Shown here: positions 8,388 through 16,992 of the stretch, one piece after another
How the letters are laid out: each line of letters opens with the position of its first letter
Numbering within the stretch: position 1 is the first letter of the stretch
Assembly (NCBI RefSeq): GCF_000775915.1
Contig: NZ_BBLT01000003.1
Location: 434,001-498,000, forward strand
From: Sporocytophaga myxococcoides
GTDB taxonomy: Bacteria > Bacteroidota > Bacteroidia > Cytophagales > Cytophagaceae
Length of the DNA stretch: 64,000 nucleotides
Direction of reading: 5' to 3'
Notes under the pieces: generated by a model
Databases searched by the model: none
The model's input: the letters and a program-made list of their open reading frames with translations, nothing else
What the model was told of the DNA's origin: nothing
Position numbers and translations under genes: made by a program

Positions 8388-8424
8388 AATTATTGTTTGA
8401 AAGAATTTCTTTGGAATATAAATC

Positions 8425-9174
8425 ATGAAAATTGAAGCCAAGAACGTCCACGTTTACTACGGTTCTGACCATGTATTGAAAGGGGTTACTCTTTCCATCA
8501 AGAAAAATACCGTAACAGCGTTGATCGGCCCTTCCGGATGCGGAAAGTCCACGTTCCTCAGATGTTTCAACAGGATGAACGACCTGATTGAGAATGCCCG
8601 CGTTGAAGGGGAGATTATGATAGAGGGAGTTGATATTTATCACCCCAAAATCAATGTGAATGAGTTGAGAAAGACCGTAGGTATGGTGTTTCAAAAGCCT
8701 AATCCGTTCCCAAAATCTATTTTCGAAAATGTTGCTTATGGCCTCAGGGTTAATGGGGTTAAGGATAACGCTCTCATTGAAGAAAAAGTAGAATCCTCTT
8801 TAAGAGGTGCAGCACTTTGGGATGAAGTAAAGGATAAACTCAAAAAATCTGCTTTGGCACTTTCAGGAGGACAGCAACAGAGACTGTGCATAGCAAGAGC
8901 CCTTGCTGTAGAGCCGTCTGTTTTATTGATGGATGAGCCTGCTTCTGCTCTTGATCCGATATCTTCAATAAAAATAGAGGAATTGATTTACAGCTTAAAA
9001 GCTAATTATACTATTCTTATAGTAACTCATAATATGCAGCAGGCTTCCAGAACCAGTGACAAGACTGCCTTCTTTTATATGGGAGACCTTATAGAATATG
9101 ATGATACCAGAACTCTGTTTACAAACCCTAAGAAAGAAAGAACACAGAATTACATAACAGGACGTTTTGGTTAA
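8425..9174 (+). CDS. pstB: Phosphate ABC transporter ATP-binding protein PstB
   Basis: ABC ATPase of 249 residues, the usual PstB length. Walker A is GPSGCGKST, followed by [11 protein letters not shown] typical of PstB. The Q-loop region is [12 protein letters not shown], the signature [15 protein letters not shown], Walker [13 protein letters not shown], and the switch His lies in VTHNMQQA. The FQKPNPFP and FNRMNDL segments separate PstB from other importer ATPases. It powers PstCA-mediated phosphate import at the cytoplasmic face and often joins PhoU in signalling phosphate sufficiency. Confidence 0.96.
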   Translation: MKIEAKNVHVYYGSDHVLKGVTLSIKKNTVTALIGPSGCGKSTFLRCFNRMNDLIENARVEGEIMIEGVDIYHPKINVNELRKTVGMVFQKPNPFPKSIFENVAYGLRVNGVKDNALIEEKVESSLRGAALWDEVKDKLKKSALALSGGQQQRLCIARALAVEPSVLLMDEPASALDPISSIKIEELIYSLKANYTILIVTHNMQQASRTSDKTAFFYMGDLIEYDDTRTLFTNPKKERTQNYITGRFG

Positions 9175-9218
9175 TCAAAAATTAATTTTTAACGTTATAT
9201 ACAACCAAAAGAGCAACA

Positions 9219-9932
9219 ATGAATCTATTAGAAACCGAACTCGGCGAATTAAAAAGCGAACTTATAGATATGACCTATCTTGTGAGAGGTCAGCTTGACA
9301 AGGCTATTTCATCTTTTTATAGTTTTGATAAAGATCTTGCCAAAGAAGTAATCAAAAACGAGAAGCGGGTAAATGGTAGTGAACTTAAAATAGATGCAAA
9401 AGGAGAACATATCCTTGCTCTGTTTAATCCTGTTGCAATTGATTTAAGATTTGTTGTGGCATCACTTAAAATGGTGTCAGATCTTGAGAGAATAGGTGAT
9501 AACGCCAAGGGAATAGCTCAGTACGTTACCAAGTGTGAAAATTCTTATGATGCGGATCTTATAGAAAAGATAAGATTCAAAGAGATGACAGACACAGCAC
9601 TTGAAATGCTTTCGATTCTTAGTGAATCTTTTGAAACAGATAATACCAAGCTGGCGAGAACTTTATTCTCCAAAGATGAGCTAATGGATGAAATAAATCT
9701 TAATGCAAATCAGATCATGACTGATTATCTTAAAAATCAGAGTGATCCTGAGAAGGTTATGCAAGCAATTTATTTTCTTACCATTATCAGAAAGATGGAA
9801 AGAGTAGGAGATTATGTGACAAATATTGCTGAGGAAATTATATTCTATGTAAAGGCTAAAGTGTTAAGACATAAGAGAAAATCTTTAAAAATTTCTGATT
9901 CAGATTCAGATAATGACTCTGACTCTAATTAA
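9219..9932 (+). CDS. phoU: Phosphate signalling protein PhoU
   Basis: Helical protein of 237 residues built from two PhoU repeats. Each carries a metal-binding acidic motif: MVSDLERIGDNAKGIA in the first and KMERVGDYVTNIAEEI in the second. PhoU represses the Pho response when phosphate is plentiful by communicating between PstSCAB and the sensor kinase. The C-terminus is an odd Ser/Asp run (SDSDSDNDSDSN) beyond the fold, probably disordered. It is last in the pst operon, 44 bases after pstB, and is followed by a strong terminator. Confidence 0.95.
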   Translation: MNLLETELGELKSELIDMTYLVRGQLDKAISSFYSFDKDLAKEVIKNEKRVNGSELKIDAKGEHILALFNPVAIDLRFVVASLKMVSDLERIGDNAKGIAQYVTKCENSYDADLIEKIRFKEMTDTALEMLSILSESFETDNTKLARTLFSKDELMDEINLNANQIMTDYLKNQSDPEKVMQAIYFLTIIRKMERVGDYVTNIAEEIIFYVKAKVLRHKRKSLKISDSDSDNDSDSN

Positions 9933-9954
9933 TATTTGTAAAATAAATTTTCGG

Positions 9955-9988
9955 GACCCTCATTTTTTCACAATAAAAAATGAGGGTC
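9955..9988 (+). terminator. Intrinsic terminator of the pst-phoU operon
   Basis: Perfect 14-bp stem (GACCCTCATTTTTT at 9955-9968 pairing with 9975-9988), 6-base loop CACAAT, followed by TTTTGTTTT. It lies 22 bases after the phoU stop and closes the phosphate operon. Confidence 0.9.
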
Positions 9989-9996
9989 TTTTGTTT

Positions 9997-10004
9997 TATC
10001 TTTG
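9997..10004 (+). promoter_or_regulatory. -7 element TATCTTTG immediately before the 10008 gene
   Basis: Perfect TAnnTTTG match ending 3 bases before the ATG at 10008. If used, transcription would start at or next to the start codon, giving a leaderless or nearly leaderless mRNA. The upstream -33 zone would fall inside the phoU terminator hairpin. I see no clear -33 TTTG at the usual spacing, so this is tentative. Confidence 0.4.
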
Positions 10005-10007
10005 AAT

Positions 10008-10802
10008 ATGCGGTACCTAATAATTATTTTTTTCATTTATATAAGCACAGAGGTTGGGGCACAGGGTGTTTCAAAATTCTATCATCCTAATACATTCAGA
10101 GCCTCCATTTCAGGTAATTGCTATTTTCAATCAGGGACTTATATTTATATTGAGAGTAGTGGAAGTTATCAGGAGGGATTCTATATCAGAGATTTTTCTC
10201 CTTTTAATAAATTAAATTCAGTGGATTTAGGTATAGGTGTTCAATTTCAGATTTCTGAAAAATGGTCGGGTGGATTAAGTCAGAAATTAGCAAGAAGTCA
10301 GGTAAATGGATTGTCGTATACTGGATTTAATGTTGAGCATCAAGGAAAAATTAAAAATATTGACTTTATAAAATTAGCAACTCTGGAGTATAGAAAACAT
10401 ATAAATGCACCTGTAAATGACCTGGGAATGATTGCATTGCTTGGGGGGCTTCATAAATCTATAAAGGTTAAAGAGAGGCAGCTTGGTTTTATGGCTTCTT
10501 ATAGAGCTTTTAAGATAAGAGAAATTGGGGGAGATGAATATTCCATATTTAGAAAGAGATTTATCAATAAAACTGTTTTAAGGATCGATGTTTACTTTGA
10601 AGCAATAAAAGGTATATATATCGGGCTTTTTGCTTTAAGAGATACTAACTATTACCCATCTGCAAATGCAGGGGCAAATGACAAGCTTAATATTATTACC
10701 CCAACTTATGGGGTAACTTTAAATTTTGTAATAAATGGGAAAAACAGATTAAACGTACTTCCAGGAATGCCTCCGTTACAAATTGTTGATTCTTTTTTTT
10801 AA
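10008..10802 (+). CDS. Secreted, probable outer membrane beta-barrel protein of unknown function
   Basis: Product of 264 residues with a signal peptide (MRYLIIIFFIYISTEVGAQ). The rest alternates short polar and aromatic strands (GNCYFQSGTYIYIE, GLSYTGFNVEHQG, VYFEAIKGIYIGLFAL), as in small beta-barrels, but I cannot assign a family. A TTG two codons upstream is open in frame, but the ATG at 10008 starts the signal peptide cleanly. The end is not the usual barrel-terminal aromatic strand (QIVDSFF). It follows the phoU terminator and is probably an independent unit. A PorP/SprF-like barrel is possible but not supported by a motif. Confidence 0.55.
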   Translation: MRYLIIIFFIYISTEVGAQGVSKFYHPNTFRASISGNCYFQSGTYIYIESSGSYQEGFYIRDFSPFNKLNSVDLGIGVQFQISEKWSGGLSQKLARSQVNGLSYTGFNVEHQGKIKNIDFIKLATLEYRKHINAPVNDLGMIALLGGLHKSIKVKERQLGFMASYRAFKIREIGGDEYSIFRKRFINKTVLRIDVYFEAIKGIYIGLFALRDTNYYPSANAGANDKLNIITPTYGVTLNFVINGKNRLNVLPGMPPLQIVDSFF

Positions 10803-10855
10803 CATAAGTTTTACAGAAAAGTTATTAACTTACTAACGGATATTTTTGTCAATTC

Positions 10856-11212
10856 ATGGAAAATGCCTTTTTAAAATTTCTCAAGTTGGAAGGATTGTTT
10901 GATAATATAAAAGGATACGTTGATAAACGTATACAGCTTTTTAAGCTGGAAATGATGGAGAAAGCATCTAATATAGTTGCTTCACTCTCAATTCTTTTTT
11001 TGCTTGCATTTATGTTTTTAATGATGCTGTTATTTTTTAGTCTAGCGCTTGGAAGTTATTTGAATTACTTGCTTGATAGCAGTTATATGGGGTATGTGGT
11101 CATGACTGTTTTCTTTTTTCTTGTGGTAATAATACTCGCATCCAATATTACTAAAGGCTTTTTACACCGGAAGATCCGGGATTTATTGTTACATATTCTC
11201 ACCAAAAAGTAA
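10856..11212 (+). CDS. Phage-holin-family (Holin-X, superfamily III-like) membrane protein
   Basis: Protein of 118 residues: a charged amphipathic N-terminal helix (about 1-38) and two long hydrophobic segments (about 42-68 and 78-100) separated by a short loop, ending in a basic tail. This layout and the start LEGLFDNIKGYVDKRIQLFKLEM fit the Phage_holin_3_6 family, common in Bacteroidota chromosomes outside prophages. No phage genes are nearby, so a lytic role is unlikely. It begins an operon with the next membrane-anchored protein and the PcrB-like enzyme; its start is 53 bases after the preceding gene. Confidence 0.7.
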   Translation: MENAFLKFLKLEGLFDNIKGYVDKRIQLFKLEMMEKASNIVASLSILFLLAFMFLMMLLFFSLALGSYLNYLLDSSYMGYVVMTVFFFLVVIILASNITKGFLHRKIRDLLLHILTKK

Positions 11213-11215
11213 TCC

Positions 11216-11593
11216 ATGAAGAGTCCACAATATATTTTAGAGGATGTCCATAGGCAAAGGGAGATTTTGCTTAAGGAAACAGATTTTCACAAAGAGGAAA
11301 TGGATAAAAAAATTTCTTCTATGGCAACTGAGGCAAAAAAAATCGGAATGGGGCTTCTTTTGGTCGGAGGTGCATTTGCAGTAGCGTACCTTGTAACCAG
11401 AGGAATTTTTTCATCCAGAAAGCCAAAAGTGATAAGGCAATCTGGAAATGGCGTTACAGAGGTGGTCCTCAGAGAGCCTGGAAAAGAGTCTGAAATTGTA
11501 AGAATGATTAAAGATCAGATATTGCTTTTCCTCATGTCCATCGTAAAAGAGAAGCTAAACGCTTATCTTAAAGGTATAGAAATTAAAAAATGA
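11216..11593 (+). CDS. Single-span membrane protein of unknown function
   Basis: Product of 125 residues with a Lys/Glu-rich N-terminal helix (about 1-42), one membrane span (about 43-62, GMGLLLVGGAFAVAYLVTRG), a soluble middle and a second hydrophobic segment near 100 (ILLFLMSIVKE). I recognise no firm family; it resembles the small partner proteins that accompany holin-like genes. It starts 3 bases after the holin-like gene, and its stop overlaps the next start as ATGA (11590-11593), so the three products are probably made together. Confidence 0.6.
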   Translation: MKSPQYILEDVHRQREILLKETDFHKEEMDKKISSMATEAKKIGMGLLLVGGAFAVAYLVTRGIFSSRKPKVIRQSGNGVTEVVLREPGKESEIVRMIKDQILLFLMSIVKEKLNAYLKGIEIKK

Positions 11594-12354
11594 GTTTTTT
11601 GTATCAAGACTTAATAGAAAAGAAAAAAAAAGGGTTAAAATCATTTGCAGTTCTTTTGGATCCGGACAAAATTGATGATCAAAAATGTCTGAGTATTGTC
11701 AGATCCGCAGAGGAAGAAGGTGTAGATTATTTTTTCATTGGTGGAAGTCTTATGACTAGTGGTGATATGGAGAGGACCATTAGCATTATAAAAAATCAAA
11801 GTTCAATTCCTGTTGCAATATTTCCGGGAAGTAACCTTCAGATTTATCCCAATGCTGATGCCATATTGTTGTTAAGCCTGATTTCAGGGAGAAATCCTGA
11901 ATATCTCATAGGGCAACATGTGGTAGCAGCGCCTTTACTTAAAAGGTCTGGTTTGGAAGTTATATCTACAGGATATATGCTGGTTGATTGCGGAAAGCCT
12001 ACAACAGTTTCTTATATCAGTAATACTACTCCGATACCGTATGATAAGCCGGAAATAGCTGCTTGTACAGCTATTGCAGGCGAGATGCTTGGTTTAAAGC
12101 TGATATACCTGGAAGGTGGTAGTGGAGCCTTAAGGTCGATAAGTGGAGAGATGGTAGAGCAGGTGGTCCAGAATGTAAATCTGCCTTTAATTGTGGGAGG
12201 GGGGATAAGAGATGCAGAAACTGCAGTTAAGATAATGAAAGCAGGAGCTGATGTAATAGTTGTAGGTAATGCTATCGAAAAGAATCCAGGACTAATTGGT
12301 AAGATAGCTGCAATGAAAAGAGAGCTGAATGCTTCACAAGAAAAAAATCATTAG
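11590..12354 (+). CDS. Geranylgeranylglyceryl/heptaprenylglyceryl phosphate synthase family (PcrB-like)
   Basis: TIM-barrel prenyltransferase of 254 residues. Family marks are FAVLLDPDKI at the N-terminus, FIGGSLMTSG, FPGSNLQIYPNADAILLLSLISGRN, the substrate loop YLEGGSGAL, and the phosphate-binding ends GGGIRD and VVGNAIEKNP. Homologues attach a polyprenyl chain to glycerol-1-phosphate by an ether bond, the first committed step of archaeal lipids. Bacteroidota carry a bacterial group of this enzyme. It is translationally coupled to a membrane-protein gene, consistent with an envelope role. The true chain length and product in these bacteria cannot be read from sequence. Confidence 0.88.
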   Translation: MSFLYQDLIEKKKKGLKSFAVLLDPDKIDDQKCLSIVRSAEEEGVDYFFIGGSLMTSGDMERTISIIKNQSSIPVAIFPGSNLQIYPNADAILLLSLISGRNPEYLIGQHVVAAPLLKRSGLEVISTGYMLVDCGKPTTVSYISNTTPIPYDKPEIAACTAIAGEMLGLKLIYLEGGSGALRSISGEMVEQVVQNVNLPLIVGGGIRDAETAVKIMKAGADVIVVGNAIEKNPGLIGKIAAMKRELNASQEKNH

Positions 12355-12373
12355 AACAAAAATTGCATAAAAT

Positions 12374-12404
12374 AAAAAGTCGCTTGTTCAACAAGCGACT
12401 TTTT
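12374..12404. terminator. Bidirectional terminator between convergent genes
   Basis: Perfect 13-bp stem AAAAAGTCGCTTG (12374-12386) with 12392-12404 and a 5-base loop TTCAA. A-rich and T-rich flanks on the two sides let it serve both the PcrB-like gene (plus) and the AraC-family gene (minus), whose stop is at 12409-12411. Confidence 0.88.
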
Positions 12405-12408
12405 ATTT

Positions 12409-13332
12409 TTATATGTTCATAAGAGACTCTCTTCTTCTCATTTTTCCCGCTGGTATTCCAAACATCATCTTGAACCTTCTGCAGAAGTAAGCGGTGTCTT
12501 TGTATCCTACTTCTCTTCCTATTTCACGAATACTCTTTTTAGAAGTCCTAAGCAGGTTTACTGCCATCTCCATTCTCTGATATTCGATATAATCCTGAGG
12601 GTTAATCCCTGTAAGCATTTTGAAGTATTGGCCTACATAATCTTCCGAAACGTTTGCCACATTAGCCAGTACTTTATTTGACAGATCTCCTCCAAGATGT
12701 TTCTTAATAAATGCAAAAATATCGATAAGACGAGGGTCTTTGAAGTATGTACTATTTGTTGCAAGTTGCTCCACAAATAATCTTTTCTCCAGAATGTATC
12801 TGATGATTTCAACTACAACACGTTCAGTATTTAGCTTTATTACCCTTTCTTTACCTGGATTATTTGAAAGATCCTCTTTGATGGTCTCAATGATATATTC
12901 AGCAAGTTTTGGCTGGTTGCTGATGATAAATGCAGGAATATCAAGGGAGGCAAAAAAGTTAACCGAATCAAATACCTTTGCTTCAAAAGTGATATAACTG
13001 AAAGAATCTTCATCTTGTCCAATGATACTTTTGTCTGTTAATGAACTGAAGAATTTGTCTCTGTTATTCAGCAAATCTTCATTAGTCAACTTCATAGGGT
13101 TGAACTTTCCGTAGGTTACAGAAGTCAGCCTTCCTCCAGGTATAAATAGAAGGTCACCCTCATTAACTTTTTGTTTCTCATCTCCAAAAGAGATTTCTCC
13201 TTTATGAAGCAGGTAGATCGTATTACCTACATCATAAAAGTTTTCAACTGTTAGAGATTGAAGAATTTTAATATTCTTCGATTTTATAAATCGAACACCC
13301 AGGGATTCGATGATTTTGTTATAATCTTCCAT
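12409..13332 (-). CDS. AraC-family transcriptional regulator
   Basis: Regulator of 307 residues. The N-terminal part (about 20-110) looks like a cupin-type effector domain (YLLHKGEISFGDEKQKVNEGDLLFIPGG). The C-terminal part (about 200-300) has the two AraC helix-turn-helices: LSNKVLANVANVSEDYVGQYFK and the diagnostic IREIGREVGYKDTAYFCRRFK followed by FGIPAGKMRR. The effector is unknown. The gene is monocistronic, with its own terminator, and 173 AT-rich bases separate it from the acyl-CoA dehydrogenase gene upstream on the same strand. The inserted acidic middle segment (110-190) is not a family hallmark. Confidence 0.85.
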   Translation of the reverse strand: MEDYNKIIESLGVRFIKSKNIKILQSLTVENFYDVGNTIYLLHKGEISFGDEKQKVNEGDLLFIPGGRLTSVTYGKFNPMKLTNEDLLNNRDKFFSSLTDKSIIGQDEDSFSYITFEAKVFDSVNFFASLDIPAFIISNQPKLAEYIIETIKEDLSNNPGKERVIKLNTERVVVEIIRYILEKRLFVEQLATNSTYFKDPRLIDIFAFIKKHLGGDLSNKVLANVANVSEDYVGQYFKMLTGINPQDYIEYQRMEMAVNLLRTSKKSIREIGREVGYKDTAYFCRRFKMMFGIPAGKMRRRESLMNI

Positions 13333-13505
13333 TACCTGATTCCTGTTTTTATTTGTAAAAAAATATGAAAAAAATATAATTCCTTATTTTTTCAAATTTG
13401 TACAAATCTAATATATAAAAAAAAGAATATCAAATAATTTTCTCAATAATTAATGTTGAATAATATTTTATCAATATTGAAAAATTAAAAAAAATAGTTA
13501 AAATA

Positions 13506-14648
13506 TTAATTTTTCAATAAATCTCTGGATATTACAATTTTCTGAATTTCTGAGGTCCCTTCATAAATCTGGGTGATTTTTGCATCTCTCATAAGTCTTT
13601 CCACGTGAAATTCTTTAACAAAACCATATCCTCCATGGATTTGAACAGCTTCTACTGTTGCATACATAGCAACTTCTGAAGCATAAAGTTTTGCCATTGC
13701 CGCTGCTTTGGTATAATCTTTACCTTGATCTTTCAGATAGGCAGCCTTAAAGCAGAGCATTCTTGCGGCATCTATTTTGGTAGCCATTTCAGCGAGCTTA
13801 AACTGAATGGCCTGATGTTGAAAAATTTCCTTGCCAAAGGATTTTCTTTCCTGTGCATATTTCAATGAAAATTCCAATGCGCCAGATGCAATACCTAATG
13901 CCTGGGATGCTATTCCGATCCTTCCTCCATTTAGGGTTTTCATTGCGAAGTTGAAGCCGAATCCGTTTTCACCTATCCTGTTCTCTTTTGGAATTTTTAC
14001 ATTATTAAACATCAGAGAGTGTGTGTCAGAACCTCTGATTCCCAATTTGTTTTCTTTTTTTCCAACCTCAAATCCTGGCATCCCTTTTTCTACAATCAAA
14101 GCGTTGATTCCTTTGTGTCCTTTTTCTTTGTCAGTCTGAGCAATGACTATATAAACAGAGGCGGTGTTGCCATTTGTTATCCAGTTTTTAGTGCCGTTTA
14201 AAAGGTAATAGTCACCCATATCCTCTGCTGTAGTCCTTTGAGATGTAGCATCTGATCCTGCTTCTGGCTCTGAAAGACAAAATGCACCTATGATTTCTCC
14301 TTTAGCAAGAGGAATGAGGTATTTTTGCTTTTGAGCTTCTGTTCCAAACTTTTCTAAACCCCAGCAAACAAGAGAATTATTAACTGACATACATACGGAA
14401 ACAGATGCATCTATTTTAGAAATTTCTTCCATTGCCAGAACATAAGAAATCGTATCCATACCGCTGCCGCCATATTTTGGATCTACCATCATGCCCATAA
14501 AGCCTAGTTCTGCCAGTTTTTTTATTTGTTCTGCAGGGAATTTCTGATGTTCATCACGTTCTATTACGCCAGGTAAAAGCTCTGTTTGGGCAAAATCTCT
14601 TGCTGCTTGCTGTACTGCTTTTTGCTCTTCTGTCAACTGAAAATCCAT
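13506..14648 (-). CDS. Acyl-CoA dehydrogenase
   Basis: FAD enzyme of 380 residues, the standard length for short/medium-chain acyl-CoA dehydrogenases. The N-terminal helical domain starts MDFQLTEEQKAVQQAARDFA. FAD-binding strands follow (AFCLSEPEAGSD, NGTKNWITNG), then QIHGGYGFVKEFHVERLMRDAKI and the catalytic-base region IYEGTSEIQKI, where the Glu after Tyr is the usual short-chain catalytic base. It oxidises acyl-CoA to enoyl-CoA in fatty acid or branched-chain degradation; chain length is undetermined. It lies alone between an AraC gene and a terminator-bounded operon; control by AraC is possible, but no site is identified. Confidence 0.92.
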   Translation of the reverse strand: MDFQLTEEQKAVQQAARDFAQTELLPGVIERDEHQKFPAEQIKKLAELGFMGMMVDPKYGGSGMDTISYVLAMEEISKIDASVSVCMSVNNSLVCWGLEKFGTEAQKQKYLIPLAKGEIIGAFCLSEPEAGSDATSQRTTAEDMGDYYLLNGTKNWITNGNTASVYIVIAQTDKEKGHKGINALIVEKGMPGFEVGKKENKLGIRGSDTHSLMFNNVKIPKENRIGENGFGFNFAMKTLNGGRIGIASQALGIASGALEFSLKYAQERKSFGKEIFQHQAIQFKLAEMATKIDAARMLCFKAAYLKDQGKDYTKAAAMAKLYASEVAMYATVEAVQIHGGYGFVKEFHVERLMRDAKITQIYEGTSEIQKIVISRDLLKN

Positions 14649-14721
14649 ACTTTTTCTTGTTAGGGTGTTAGTTTCGTTAAATAACGGAATTTAAAAGAAT
14701 TGGATTAAAGTTTGAATAAAA

Positions 14722-14749
14722 AAAAGCGATTCTTCTGAGAATCGCTTTT
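14722..14749 (-). terminator. Terminator of the panC-to-zinc-peptidase operon
   Basis: Perfect 12-bp stem AAAAGCGATTCT (14722-14733) with 14738-14749 and a 4-base loop. On the minus strand it is followed by a T run (complement of the A run at 14718-14725). It lies 39 bases beyond the stop of the metallopeptidase gene and before the acyl-CoA dehydrogenase. Confidence 0.85.
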
Positions 14750-14788
14750 GGAATTTTTTGATTTGGTTACAGTGTACTTTTTTGTGTT

Positions 14789-15484
14789 TTAATCATTCCT
14801 CCTACCCATGAAGAGACTAAGGAAATATAACAGCTGTGCCATTGCTCCTGCTGCAGCTACTACATAAGTCATTGCAGCCCACCATAATGCATCTTTTGCC
14901 ATTTCATGTTCTCTGGTGGTAACAATACCAGATTTTTCTGTCCAGGCTAGTGCTCTTCTGCTTGCATCAAATTCTACGGGAAGGGTAATAACCGCAAAAA
15001 GTGTTAGTACAAGATTGCAACCAATTATGATAAGTAAAACATAGGGCAAAACACCTGTTCCTCCTGCCAGAACGCCGCCGAAGACCAATACAAGCATGAT
15101 TACGTTGAGAATTCGGGCACTGACATTTTGAACCGGAACCAGTGCAGATCTAAATTTTAGCATGCTGTATGCAGTAGCATGTTGCACAGCATGTCCACAT
15201 TCATGGGTAGCAACGGCAACGGCTGCCGCATTTCTACCATAATAGACATCATGGCTAAGATTTACGGTTTTGTTAGCTGGGTTGTAATGGTCAGTAAGTT
15301 CTCCTTCTACTGAGATGATTTTTACATCATTAATTCCGTTTCCCCGCAGCATTTGTAGGGCAGCTTCCTGACCACTCACACCAGATTGCAAAGGAATCTG
15401 TGAATATTGACTGAATTTACTTTTAAGGCGTGCACTTACCAGCCAGCTTGCCAGCATAGTGACAATAGCAATAACATATAACAT
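14789..15484 (-). CDS. YugP-type neutral zinc metallopeptidase
   Basis: Membrane-embedded zinc peptidase of 231 residues. One N-terminal membrane segment is followed by a cytosolic region with the gluzincin motif HECGH (His94, Glu95, His98), preceded by LSHDVYYGRNAAAVAVA, which is typical of the PF04298 (YugP) family. Three further hydrophobic segments follow (about 118-165 and 205-226). The substrate is unknown; membrane protein quality control is a reasonable guess. It is the last gene of a minus-strand operon, 17 bases after rfaE2. Confidence 0.85.
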   Translation of the reverse strand: MLYVIAIVTMLASWLVSARLKSKFSQYSQIPLQSGVSGQEAALQMLRGNGINDVKIISVEGELTDHYNPANKTVNLSHDVYYGRNAAAVAVATHECGHAVQHATAYSMLKFRSALVPVQNVSARILNVIMLVLVFGGVLAGGTGVLPYVLLIIIGCNLVLTLFAVITLPVEFDASRRALAWTEKSGIVTTREHEMAKDALWWAAMTYVVAAAGAMAQLLYFLSLFMGRRND

Positions 15485-15501
15485 TGTTGACTATGGATTT
15501 T

Positions 15502-15987
15502 TTACTTGTTATGAGTTTTGATCTTTCCAATAATTCCGGTGGTAGAAAAGCCATCAACTAAATTAATGGTTTTGACTTCACCTCCATGTTTTATAACAAT
15601 ATCCGCACCAACAATATTCTCAATTTTATAATCGTCTCCTTTGACCAAAATGTCAGGAATTACATGACTAATTAGCTCAAAAGGCGTGTCTTCATCGAAC
15701 AAAATGACAGCATCCACAAATTCCAATGCAGCAAGCAGGCGGGCTCTGGCATATTCGGGGTTGACAGGTCTTTCCGGACCTTTTAATTTTCTTACTGAAG
15801 CATCCGTATTTACTCCAACAATAAGTCTGTCTCCCAGTGATCTGGATTTTTCTAAATAATCAGCATGGCCAAGGTGAAGAATATCAAAGCAACCATTAGT
15901 AAAAACTACTTTTTCCCCACTTTCCTTCCATGATTTTACTTCTGGGATAATGCTTTCCCAGGTTTGTATTTTATCTGAGGTCATCAA
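15502..15987 (-). CDS. rfaE2: D-glycero-beta-D-manno-heptose 1-phosphate adenylyltransferase
   Basis: Nucleotidyltransferase of 161 residues, equivalent to the C-terminal half of HldE/RfaE. The cytidylyltransferase-type motif [14 protein letters not shown] gives the HxGH site, followed by [19 protein letters not shown] and the [12 protein letters not shown] end that holds the ISTT-like motif. It makes ADP-heptose for the lipopolysaccharide inner core. It begins with tandem ATGs, and its first 17 bases overlap the flippase-like gene upstream, so the two are translationally coupled. The kinase half (RfaE1) is not in this window. Confidence 0.92.
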   Translation of the reverse strand: MMTSDKIQTWESIIPEVKSWKESGEKVVFTNGCFDILHLGHADYLEKSRSLGDRLIVGVNTDASVRKLKGPERPVNPEYARARLLAALEFVDAVILFDEDTPFELISHVIPDILVKGDDYKIENIVGADIVIKHGGEVKTINLVDGFSTTGIIGKIKTHNK

Positions 15988-16987
15988 TTTGTGTTTTTCT
16001 TGATAGAAAAAGGGCAGCTATTACTGCAGCTCCTCCCACTATAATTACTGCTAAAGTCTGGGAGGTGTGTATTACTACAGCAAATGCTAATCCGTCTAAT
16101 TTGCTTAAATTATAAAATCCCTCCAGTGCTGAGCTTACAAATTCATGGAATGCACCAAAACCGCCCTGGACAGGAGCTGACATGCCAAGCCCTCCTACAA
16201 CTAATAATACTAAGCCAGCAGCTGGACTGAGGGAGGATGTAGCCTCTAAGGAAAAGAATACCAGGTATGTCATAAAATAATAACATAACCAGATAAAGAT
16301 TGTATGAAAAATAAACTCGTTTTTTCTCTTTAAATTCCTGATGCTGAAAATCCCTTCAAGTACGCCTTTGATAAATGACAGTATTTTTTGATAAATAATT
16401 AAATTTTTAATTTTTTCTAGAAAAATTACGAAAAAAATGGCGCATAGCCCCAAAATTCCACTTCCCCAGAGAAACGGGTTTGAGATAAGACCTGCTTCCG
16501 CTGTAGGAGTTGTTTTATTAAATACCTTTTCTGAAAAAAAAGTCGTTAGCCTGTTAAATTCAAGTATCAGTGATAGGCCTATAAGTACGATTAGACAAAT
16601 GAAGTCAAAAGCCCTCTCTGCTACGACTGTGCCAAAAGCTTTGTCAATAGGCACATGATCTGTTCTTTTTAATACTGCGCATCTGGAGATTTCCCCCATT
16701 CTTGGAAGAAATAGATTGGCGAAATATCCGACCATTACAGCTACAAAGGTTCGGCTTGTTTTGGGTTTATATCCCATTGGCTCCAAAAGAAGGTTCCATC
16801 TTCTGGCTCTTGAAAAGTGACTAAGAAGATTAATTGAGACGCCAAGAATTACCCAGGAAAGCTTTGCTTGTTTCACTTTGTTGATCATTTCTGTAACGTT
16901 GACTGTGCTCAGGACATAAAAAACGAGAGCAACAGCTAAAGCCAGTGTTAAAGAGTACTTAATTATATTTTTAATAAGCGAAGACAT
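15971..16987 (-). CDS. LPG-synthase-TM / flippase-like membrane protein
   Basis: Polytopic membrane protein of 338 residues with about eight hydrophobic helices. It has the conserved features of the lysylphosphatidylglycerol synthase transmembrane family: [17 protein letters not shown] in the first loop, [14 protein letters not shown], and the glycine-rich [20 protein letters not shown] near the end. It lacks the soluble aminoacyl-transferase domain, so it is more likely a lipid or lipid-linked sugar transporter than a synthase. It lies 5 bases after panD and overlaps rfaE2, consistent with envelope glycolipid work; the substrate is unknown. Confidence 0.82.
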   Translation of the reverse strand: MSSLIKNIIKYSLTLALAVALVFYVLSTVNVTEMINKVKQAKLSWVILGVSINLLSHFSRARRWNLLLEPMGYKPKTSRTFVAVMVGYFANLFLPRMGEISRCAVLKRTDHVPIDKAFGTVVAERAFDFICLIVLIGLSLILEFNRLTTFFSEKVFNKTTPTAEAGLISNPFLWGSGILGLCAIFFVIFLEKIKNLIIYQKILSFIKGVLEGIFSIRNLKRKNEFIFHTIFIWLCYYFMTYLVFFSLEATSSLSPAAGLVLLVVGGLGMSAPVQGGFGAFHEFVSSALEGFYNLSKLDGLAFAVVIHTSQTLAVIIVGGAAVIAALFLSRKTQIDDLR

Positions 16988-16992
16988 GAATA

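Noticed and set aside
10856-11212. Prophage remnant marked by a holin gene
   Set aside because: No endolysin, integrase or structural gene nearby; the holin-superfamily label is common for chromosomal membrane proteins in this phylum.
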